Source of the DNA: Gracilaria gracilis
Taxonomy: Eukaryota > Rhodophyta > Florideophyceae > Gracilariales > Gracilariaceae
DNA length: 64,000 bases
Assembly (NCBI GenBank): GCA_030374805.1
Contig: JARGSG010000209.1
Span: forward strand, 620,001-684,000
Reading direction: 5' to 3'
Part shown: positions 56,301 through 64,000 of the stretch, in pieces
Position numbering within the stretch: the stretch's first letter is position 1
Layout of the letters: every line of letters starts with the position of its first letter
Translations under genes and position numbers: made by a program
The notes under the pieces: model-generated
The model's input: the letters and a program-made list of their open reading frames with translations, nothing else
Database searches by the model: none
What the model was told of the DNA's origin: nothing

Positions 56301-56913
56301 TCTCCTGGATTGGAACGCGATGTTGGCACTGGCGGCCACTATGTGTGGTTGTCGCACTGGGAAGTCGTTGATTCGTCACCATGAAGCAAAAGTGGGAGTG
56401 TTTGACACGCGCCGTTTCATGAAGAACGAAGAGATATGTTTCTTTTACGGAATTCTAGTGTACCACGACTTAACGAAGAGGAAGGAGGTACAAGAGAAGT
56501 ATGGGGAAGGGTTGTTGGGAGCCACCGCCGCAAGTTTTCGAACTTATGCGATTGAGGTTAGCCTGCGAGGCGAGGTATTACGAAAACTACCGGAAGGGAG
56601 ACGAGAATTACCTACAATCCCTGTGTGGATTGTCCCCGCTCCATTTTCGTTGGGTGGAAGAATTAACGACCCAAAATATATGGAAGGGGATAAAGATAGG
56701 GATGCAGTAGAAGATGGCTTGAAGCAGCGACGGACTGCTAATGTGACAGTGAGTCGAACTCCAGGAACTGGGCAAACTCCACTTCAATTAAGAGAATACC
56801 GAATGCTTGCCCTTCGAGCACTTCGGGTTGTAGAAGTGTGAGAAGAGTTGTTTGCAGATTATGTAATGGAGTACACATGGGGTACGTCTTCGAATCCTAT
56901 AGTAATTGAATAG
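53364..56913 (+). pseudogene. DNA N6/N4-methyltransferase-SET fusion (copy C)
   Basis: It starts at ATG 53364 (MAAATTSRS) and ends at TAG 56911-56913. The N-terminal domain (SGDELLTACIDIRDHY, HSEFVQYIIKNR, FFKSMSIAPRRVGRIVPPF) has frameshifts near 53425 and 53995, and stops near 53804, 54267 and 55207. The gene is split by a CACTA-type insertion (54660-55077). The methyltransferase and SET parts are open from 55216 to 56841: RPGGHFVIFSASKQ, SEQKPWALLKELI, VVDLFAGAFSTATACMEL, then VGVFDTRRFMKNEEICFFYG and, after an in-frame TGA, EELFADYVMEYTW. Motif IV reads NPKY (55312-55323) where copy B has DPPY, so the catalytic site is lost in this copy. Confidence 0.75.
54660..55077. mobile_element. CACTA-type (EnSpm) non-autonomous element, 418 bp
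   Basis: The right end reads AAATTTCTTGTAGTG, i.e. a CACTACAAGAAATTT terminus. The left end is CCCTATAAGAAATTTTT, its inverted repeat with two mismatches. A 3-bp duplication GTA flanks it (54657-54659, 55078-55080). Both features are the hallmarks of CACTA/EnSpm elements. It has no coding capacity, and leaving it out restores alignment of the host gene with copy B. Internal stretches resembling TGGAGCGC/GCGCTCCA recur inside. Confidence 0.85.
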
Positions 56914-57400
56914 AGCTCAATTGATTTATGACTTATAGAACAGAAAGGTGTACCGTAGTATCTTTAAAATCGAATTGTGTACATTTTAGTACGCTTTCTC
57001 TCTAACTCTCGTGTTCCACAGGGGAGGACGAGAACTCCCCCAAGTGAGTGGGTGTTATCACTTTTATCATTTAGTGACGTGAACAAAATGGGGATCGGAT
57101 TTGGGGGAGTGGGTTGACGTTCAAGTACATAGAATAGAAGATACGGACTACATGTGATATCATGTGAAAGTTTAACAGTTTTTGGCAGTGAAGTTCCGTA
57201 CAGGAAGGGAAATTTCGATGCCAATTTTCGGAAAGTGATTCCGAAAAGTACTAAAACGGTACGATGTTTCTACCACACGTCGAGTGGGTGTGCATTCCAC
57301 AGGGGATCTGCGATCATGTCGAGCGGCCACCACCTCGAGCGGCGAGCGGCGATAACATCTAGAGCGCACCGCCAGGCGCATCGTCGTCTTCCGATTTCAT
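56914..57400. other. Spacer before the basic coiled-coil gene (copy C)
   Basis: A 487-bp noncoding stretch. Near its end GAGCGGCCACC, GAGCGGCGAGCGGCG and similar CG-rich bits occur. No gene seen. Confidence 0.4.
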
Positions 57401-60117
57401 ATGGGGAAACGTAAAACGAGAAGTGCGAATGCGAATGCGAACGCGGAAGATGTAAGCGAGCGCGCGTCAAAACGGCGAACGCGTGCAGAGGTGGTAGGTC
57501 GGGGTCGCGAGGATGGCTTTGGTCATACTACGCGTGCGCCTCGAAGTGGCGATATGGAAAATGGCGAGGGCGGTATTGAGCGTAGTTCGCGCGCTCCTCG
57601 AAGTGGATTAGGTGGGAAAGGTAGGAAGAACACGGGGAGGCGTGATCGAGGCCGACTTTTGGAGTAAACCGAGCGAACCGAGCGAACCGAGCGAACCGAG
57701 CGAACCGAGCAAACGGAGCAAACGGAGCGAACTGAGCGAACGGTAAGTGCTTTGGTAACAAAAGCTACTCCGCTTCGACATGAGATGGGAAATGGAGGAG
57801 GGAAAAGCAGGGGAGGGATGGAAGGAAAGCAGGGAGATGGTGCGCGGGGCGGTAGGGATAGAGGTGGGCCGCGAAGGGGCGATGACTCCACGCAAGTTAT
57901 AGAAGAAGGCGAATGTGGAGATGTCATAGAGAAGGTGAGGGAGTGTCGCAGTGGGGGGGAGGGAAGGACGATAGCAAGAAGTACTAGTGGGATAGTTAGC
58001 CGTGGTATTCGATGAAAGGAGGGAGAGAGAGTGGCTGGGGTTGGCGTTCGGGAGGGCAGGGGTCGCGAAAGAGAAGGAGAGGGCGTTCAGGAGGCGAGGA
58101 ACGAGGGCATGGAGGTTGTGGTTGGGGTTAGGAGGAATCCAATGGTGGGCAGAGAAAGAAATGGTAGAACGCGACAAACTGCGATGCGGGAGGAAGAAGA
58201 AATGGGGGTATGAGGCATATGAGGGAGCATGGAAACGCATAGGACCATGGGAGGCGAATTGGGCGTGGGGGCGATGGAATGGGGAGCCACGCCAATGTGG
58301 AGAGGATGGAATGGCTCCGGGAAAATTGGCCCGGGAGAGTTATAGGACGTAGCAGTGGTGGATCAGTGATTGAAAATGTGAGGGACAATATACCAGTGGA
58401 TGGGAGAGTATTCGAAGGAGAAGATGTCGTTTTCCGAAACAGGCATAGAACTGGAGGGAACTTGGTGGAAACCGCGGTACGAACGCCGGATGGAATATGT
58501 ATGAGGCATAATACCGTTCGGATTGCGATCGATGTGCATGAAGCAGAAGACGACGATTCTGGGGATCGTGGAGAGAGGAACGGAGCAAAGGAAATGGGAA
58601 CTACAGGAATAGCAGAAGGAGATGAAGAGAAATTACGCGTGTTGCCAAGGTCTGCACTGGTTAGGAGGGTGAATCCGTTGAAATGGAAGCTGGGAAATAT
58701 GAAGAAGGATCACTATACCATGATGGTGAGTCTAAAGCTCACGCAGAAAGAATTGGAACGGGTGAAAGAGAAGCTGAAGCAGCAAAATGTGTTGATTGAA
58801 AGTTTAAGGGAGGCTCTGAAGGGTAGGAAGCGAAAAGGGTGTGGGATGGAAGTAACGGGGTGTCGAAAGCATGGTATAGAGGTGCCAGAATGTTTTTCGG
58901 ATTTTGAAAGGGCTGTATATGATAAGATTCTCCACTATGCGAAGTTGGAGGCGTGAGAACTCTGTTTTTACACGGAGAAAGTTGGTAGGAGCTAGACGAA
59001 CAGGAGTGAGACGGTGGAAGAAAGTATGGAGGGCAGCATATTTGTGGTTGGGGAGAAAGAGATGGTACCTCGCTGTCCGTATCAAGTGGCATATGAGATG
59101 AGAGCGTATACGCCACCAACGGAGGGAGGAAGTGATGTGTTGTTGAAGTATGTGGTGGGGACGGGAATAATGGGAGATACTTGGGAGACGATACGAGAAG
59201 CGGGAAGAAAACAGTAGTGTGTGGATAATGTGAGTGCGGACACGTGTCTGAGGCAGCGGATGAAGCAGACATTAAGTGATGTGATTTGGGTGCGAAAGTG
59301 GGCGGCTCGCGACAAGTTATTCTCCATCCTTGGATATGATTTGATTTCGAAACGTGCAAAACCTACTAAGGGGACTGAGCTATGGGAAAAGCTAAAGCAG
59401 CAGATGGGGGAGGCGCGCGAGAAGCTGATGAGAAGGGAGGAGGGCGGGGGGAATGAGTTGTGTGCGTGGAGAACGAGCAGGTTCGAAGACCTTGCGTATT
59501 CCGGGTCTCGTGCGGTTGGGCCACCATGGGAGGTTGATGATGAAGATATGTACTTCAAGAAGGGGATGGGGGTGGCAGTGTTAGAGGAGTATATGGGATA
59601 CGCAGTGGAGAGGCAAAGTAACGGTGAACGGCAGTACGTGGATGAGACAGTGATGCACCTTGCGAGACTTGACGCCTGGAGTGCCTGTGTGGGGAAAACT
59701 ATGAACAAGGTTGTGGGACGTGGAGGGCAAAGACTGCTTTTGTTCTCTACTTTGTATGGGAAGTCTCTACCTAGGGCTGTTGAAAGAATACTGGGGGTAG
59801 CGTGGCAATCGCTACAGGATGAGTACGCCGAGGAGTTTGAGAACGATGGGTTTGTGGATGGAGATGCGAGGTGTGTGTCGGGAAACTCTGGGAGAACTGC
59901 GACAGTTGGGCTGTGGGTATCATTGAGGGAGAAGGTGTAACTAGTTGCGAGGGAGGAATATTTTATGGCAAAATTAACATGGAGACTAGGTGCAGTTCTT
60001 GATTGTTACATAGCGGCCTGTCGACCGGAGGACGCGAGTTTCGGGCGGTTGGTGGCACACCAGGCGGAACGCAGGGAAGGGACAATGGTTGATGGTAGGG
60101 AAGAGGCGGGATGCTAA
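57401..60117 (+). pseudogene. Basic/coiled-coil protein of unknown function (copy C)
   Basis: It starts at ATG 57401 (MGKRKTRSANANANAEDVSE). The N-terminal region is Arg/Gly-rich; after an in-frame TAA (57665-57667) a 9-bp tandem repeat encodes eight Thr-Glu-Arg/Gln units. A central block LPRSALVRRVNPLKWKLG and a coiled coil (LTQKELERVKEKLKQQ) lie at 58640-58810. The C-terminal third (VVGEKEMVPRCP ... TSRFEDLAYSGSR ... GLWVSLREKV ... DCYIAACRPE) is highly conserved with copy B. There is an extra base near 58956, stops at 59215-59217 and 59938-59940, and other frame changes. The conserved change of frame just before VVGEKE occurs at the same place in copy B. The family is not recognised. Confidence 0.55.
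57668..57742 (+). repeat. 9-bp tandem repeat (ACCGAGCGA)n
   Basis: About eight units, grading from ACCGAGCGA to ACGGAGCAA, in frame to give Thr-Glu-Arg repeats. Copy B has a shorter array at about 38575-38601. Confidence 0.85.
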
Positions 60118-60246
60118 GGGTAGGGTGAGGTGCAGTGAGGGGGGAAGGGGTGGAGGTATGTGTGGGATGGGGAAGAGATGCTTCTTCTTTCTCATGTCAT
60201 GCGTATCTTCACTTTTTCCAATTGAGAGGAAGCGGGGTTGAAATTT

Positions 60247-63200
60247 TTATGAAGCTAAAGCTAACAGGGAATAAAGGCTACTTGTTGGATGGGAAATAGG
60301 GCTTGGCGGTGGGGTCTCGATAGAACCGATTGAGATAGAATCGGTGAGGACGCTAGTGTAGACGAGAAGTGAAGGGAGGAGCGGAGTAGTTCTAGCGAAG
60401 AACATGAACGGAGCCGAGGATGGAGGAAGAGGGGATGAGTCCATACCAAGTGGAAACGTTATCGAAAGTGGTGTGGGTAGAGATTGGAATTGGGTGGATG
60501 GTGTGGTTATGCTGTCGTCTGTTGCCCATCGGAGGCAAACGCAGTTGAGGGTGAGATCGACGTCATCGCTGAGTGGGACGAGTTCCATGAACTGGACGAA
60601 GGCGAACTCCTTGGGAGAAGAATTTGAAGAAGGAAGGGTGAAACGAAGAAGGGAGATGAGTTTGCAGACTCAGACGATGGATGTGGAGGGGATGAGGTGG
60701 AGCCGGCGACGAGAACGAGAGAGAAATTTTGGGACTTGGATGGACCGAAGGAGGGGGTGGCAAAAATTCGTTGAATTATGGGGACAGGAGGATCCTGGAG
60801 GGTCAGCTCGTTTCGTTCTGTGATGTAGTTGTCGAGTGTTGAGATGTAACCGCCGAAGACATAAGCGGAGTTAACTATGGTCAGTCGAGCCTGACGGAGG
60901 GGGGGGGTTTCAGTGAGTTGTAGGACTTCGAGAGAGAGGGTGATAAAAAATGGGAGGGCGTCCCTTCCAAATTGTGCAAGAATGGATACGGTATCGGGGG
61001 GGAAGAGTTCTTGAAAAGATTTGTGAGGGAGGTGAGGATTGGAGTGAATGAATTTGTGGGCAGTGATTAGGTCAGCGAAGGAGATGTGTTTGCCATCACG
61101 GACGAAACCAGGTTCTTGGGATTGGAGGGGCGAAGCGAGGCCAGGGGAGGAGGAGGTTATGGAAAAGTTTGTGGAGACGGGATTCCAGTCCTTGATGGGG
61201 TTGGAGCGGTAGATGGCACGAATGGTTTCTTGATGTGCGGTGGACCTGCGCTTTGAGGTATTAAAGTAATGGGACTTGAAAAGGGTGTGGGCGTGCTCAA
61301 ATATGCCGGCATCATTGAAGTGGAGGACTCCGAAGCGGCGAATGTCCTCGACAATGTGGTCGAGGAGGTGGAACTTGACGCTTCCGAGGCTGGAAGTCTG
61401 GTGGGGGCCGAGGACGAGTACGGCTGTGCGCTTGAAGGAGCGGATTTGGTTGTGTAGGTCGGTGAGGCGGGCGTCGGTCCATTCAGTGAAGGTGTTGTAT
61501 CGCAGGGAGGCGAGGAGTAGGTCTGAGTACTTGGGGAAGACGGAAATGATGGGAGCTGAATCGACTCCGTCACAGCATCGGTCGAAGAAGGCGCCGATGA
61601 AGGGGAAGAACATGTCGAGTGTGCGGTAATCTTTTGCTTCAAGCATACCACGCAAGCCGTCGGTAGTGAAGAAACCGTTGAGAGTTTGACCGTTGTCGGA
61701 AGAGGAGAAGTCGATGTGGAGTCCCTTTGCGGGGGACTGCTTTTCGATGGCGGAGAGGATGGTGTTTGAATGTTTGAGGATAGGAGTGCACACGGAGTTG
61801 AAGGGGCGACGGAACTTGGAGGAACGGGGGGTAGTGAAGAGTGCTTCTGAGCGGAGTCTCTCGATGGCGGTGAGCTTGATGAGCTTGGAGATCTCGAGGT
61901 AGAAGTTGTGGAGTGGGTAGAAGGTGAAGATGTTGTAAGGGGAGAGGAGTGGGGTGATGTTGAGAAGAAGGTATGATTCGAAGAGGTAGGAGTTCTTTGC
62001 GAGGGAGAGGGAGTGGAGGCCTTAAACGACTTTTTCCTTTGTGTTGGGAGAGATTCTGGGCTTACGAGCGAGGAGAGCGTCTTGTGCTTGTTGGAGGAGA
62101 GTGGAGTGTGATTTGTGTGCGGCGAGGGTCTGGTGCAGAGTTCGGGGGGAAGGGGATCGAATGTGTATGGGGAGGTCTGTGCGGGAGACGGTGCATCTAT
62201 GACAAGGGTGTTGGGGGCGGATTTCGTGGGAGATGGCGAGGATGTATTTTGCTTCGGGGATGTCGGCGCAGTAGCTGGCGATGATTTGGTGACAGTGGCG
62301 GAGAACGCCATGGGCGTCACGGAAGGGGAAGCAGTTGAGACCGGAGGAGAGGAGGGGGGCCGAGGAGATTGGAGATGGCGAGCGGAATGAGTTCCATTTT
62401 GGTGCGGCGGGGGATGTGAGATGAGGTTTGAGGGATGGAGTCGTGGTCTTGGGAGGGGTTGGTTGGGAGGAAGGAGGTTTGCAAGTATACGAGAAGGGTG
62501 AGATGTTCGGTGATGCACTTGCGACGGAAGGCATCGGAGAAGTTGAGAAGGGTGATGTGAAGGGGGTAGGAGGTGATGGAAGAGGATTTGAGGGAGGTGG
62601 AGGACTTTTCCGAATAGATTTGGACCAAGCCGATGAAGGAGTCGATATCAGTAAAGTGGGGGGTGTGCCAGATGCAGGAGTCCTTGGAGGAGTGCATAAT
62701 TGCGCCTTTGATGGCGGGGACTGCTTCTTTTCCGACGGTGAAGACCATGCGGTGGACGAAAACGGGAGAGCCGGAAGGGGTTGTGTGGGAGACGGGGTGG
62801 AAGAAGGTGTTGTGGAAGTGTGCGAGGGCGAGTTGTTGTTTGAGGACCTGGATGGGGTCCTTTCGGAAGATGGTGGTGGAGAAGAGCTCTTGTGGGTCGG
62901 AGAAGGTGGTGGAAGCGAAGTCGATGTTGCTGACACGGTGCTGGAAGAGGGTTTTCTGCAGCTCGAGGCACTGGATTGCGGAAAAGACGGCGTTGTGAAA
63001 GGCGGATTTGGAAAAGGTGGGGTCGTGGAGGAGGGAGATGAGTTCGCCAGCCTTTTGGATGCCGAGAGAGAAGGCTATGGAAGAGATGTAGAGGACCACG
63101 CGTTCGAGGTGGGGGAAGGAAGAGGGAGGAGGGGGAGAAGGGGAGAGGAAGATGGAGCAGACGGGGGTGGTGGCGATGTGGTAGGCGTCCTGGGTGTGGA

Positions 63201-63467
63201 GGGAGAGGGAGAGTTGCTGGTGGTGGTAGAAGTCGGCGTCTGCGATGAAGAGTTGTCGGAAGGGCGGTTTGTGGGAGGGGGAGGTGTATGGGGGTGGGGG
63301 ATAGACTTGTGACGCTTGATGGGTGGAGGGAAGTGGGGGAGGCCTCCGCTTGGGGAGAGGAAACGCTTGTTTGGGTTGAGGCGATTGGGGCATCTCCTCT
63401 GGTGGCTTTTGATGGCGGGGATGGTGCGAGCGAAGAAGGAGCAGCCTTCAAAGCCTCAGTTGGGCAT
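60247..63467 (-). pseudogene. KDZ/Plavaka-like transposase (copy C)
   Basis: It starts at ATG 63467 (MPN), but the first zinc-finger Cys codon is TGA here. The rest of the finger (EGCSFFARTIPAIKSHQRRC) is kept. The core has LISLLHDPTFSKSAFHNAV, SSSITSYPLHITLLNFSDAF, DAHGVLRHCHQIIASYCADI, HPCHRCTVSRTDL, LHIDFSSSDNGQTLNGFF, GAFFDRCCDGVDSAP, KFHLLDHIVEDIRRFG and FEHAHTLFKSHYF, all paired with copy B. About four frame changes break it. The stretch from 61793 to 60510 (MCTPILKH onward) is open for 428 codons. It is the rightmost gene and is transcribed inward from the right terminus. DDE transposition by an RNase-H fold is inferred from the family. Confidence 0.65.
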
Positions 63468-64000
63468 GGCGGAGAAGGTTGGGGAGGTGTTGGAGAGTAT
63501 TGTGGGTACGTAGCGGGGAGCGTAATATGGCGCACGGACGGTGGGACAGAGTGGTGGGGATGATTGCACGTGCTTCGAAGGCGTTTCATATATTTAGTAT
63601 ACGAATGCCTGATGTGAAAGGTGTTGACTAGTGAACCGATCTCCACAAACTGAAAAGGTATTCGATCTATTTGTATACTTCTATTCCTTTTCGATAAACA
63701 GCTATTTAAGTTTCTATCTAAGTGTCTATCTCGCTATTCGCCCCCGTATACATGAACGTAGGTGACACTAACACACTTACATTGTTCTGCGAAACTCCCA
63801 TAAACGAAAGAAGTATGCCAGTTTCCCTTCCATCCAAACTAGCAAATATGGAAACAATTTGGTATAATTCTTTCGATAAAAACTAGCACAAGTGGAAAGG
63901 TGGAAATATTTTCGAAAATTAACACTTCCAAATTTGGATAAATTCACCGGTTTCTCGTTCGTTTTAATTCGGTCATTTTTGACCGCCAAACTAGCATTCT
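63468..64000 (+). repeat. Right terminus of copy C, cut by window end
   Basis: The last bases (AAACTAGCATTCT, 63988-64000) are the inner part of the right terminal inverted repeat. ACTAGCA motifs also occur near 63838 and 63880. The stretch from about 63770 aligns with 44630-44850 of copy B at a moderate level, for example CAAATTTGGATAAATTCA in both. Confidence 0.75.

Larger units (their letters stand above)
44860..64000 (+). mobile_element. Giant DNA transposon copy C, nearly full length
   Basis: All six gene positions are present in order: coiled-coil (-), ketopantoate-reductase-like (+), large ParB-like/DSBH (-), methyltransferase-SET (+), basic coiled-coil (+), transposase (-). The left tip is replaced by the right end of copy B at 44859/44860, inside the 3' part of the coiled-coil gene. 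The right terminal repeat begins at 63988 and is cut by the window end. With the missing left piece (about 335 bp in copy A) a full element would be about 19 kb. A 418-bp CACTA-type insertion sits in the methyltransferase gene. Confidence 0.8.

Noticed and set aside
1-64000. Reassigned TGA or TAG codons, since several stops fall at Trp or Gln positions
   Set aside because: Other stops replace Lys, Leu, Cys, Gly and Glu in the sister copies, and the intact copia frame uses a normal code. Ordinary decay explains them.
30059-64000. Polinton or giant-virus-derived element
   Set aside because: No capsid, protein-primed polymerase, packaging ATPase or retroviral-type integrase was seen. The transposase and short inverted termini suit a DNA transposon.
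1-64000. Repeat-induced point mutation (C-to-T in CpA) as the cause of decay
   Set aside because: Base composition is not A/T-shifted and damage includes insertions, deletions and transversions.

Overview
The window is a repeat-rich stretch of a eukaryotic nuclear genome. I see no ordinary host gene in it: almost every base belongs to a mobile element or to an element inserted in another. No spliceosomal introns could be shown. The species cannot be fixed. A transposon-borne gene related to a NAD(P)-binding protein that I associate with algae and plants hints at an alga or related protist, but a fungus or oomycete is not excluded.

The most notable content is an apparently undescribed family of giant DNA transposon (full length about 19 kb by my estimate), present as three degenerate copies: A (1-2787, inverted, only its left end in view), B (30059-44859, left end lost) and C (44860-64000, left tip lost, last few bases cut off by the window). 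In the orientation of B and C the gene order is: coiled-coil protein (-), ketopantoate-reductase-like NAD(P)-binding protein (+), very large ParB-like/double-stranded beta-helix protein (-), bacterial-type N6/N4 DNA methyltransferase fused to a SET domain (+), basic/coiled-coil protein of unknown role (+), and a KDZ/Plavaka-like transposase (-). The termini are inverted repeats starting TCGGTGTT, with clustered ACTAGCA motifs just inside. Between the divergent ParB-like and methyltransferase genes, B and C each carry three roughly 70-82 bp palindromes of one family, all built on the same core. Each copy has its own set of stops and frameshifts, so all three have decayed.

From 2788 to 30058 lies a pile-up of other elements. 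Copy A ends inside a DUF7869-like transposon gene (2788-4996), which also took a solo copia LTR (3579-4292) and a 5'-truncated LINE (4405-4901). A nearly complete APE-type LINE follows (about 5005-9261). Then come a copia relic on the minus strand (9262-12793), a whole-looking copia element (12794-19260), and a Ty3/gypsy relic (19261-24218) that contains another solo copia LTR and a 139-bp LINE tail. Two LINE copies joined head to head (24219-28075 minus, 28076-30058 plus) link the gypsy relic to the broken edge of giant copy B.

As a working model, the giant transposon encodes its own transposase and a chromatin/DNA-modification kit: a DNA methyltransferase with a SET domain and a possible oxygenase-like fold beside a ParB-like module. 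The palindromes in the shared regulatory space are candidate binding or hairpin sites. This is inference from family resemblance and position.
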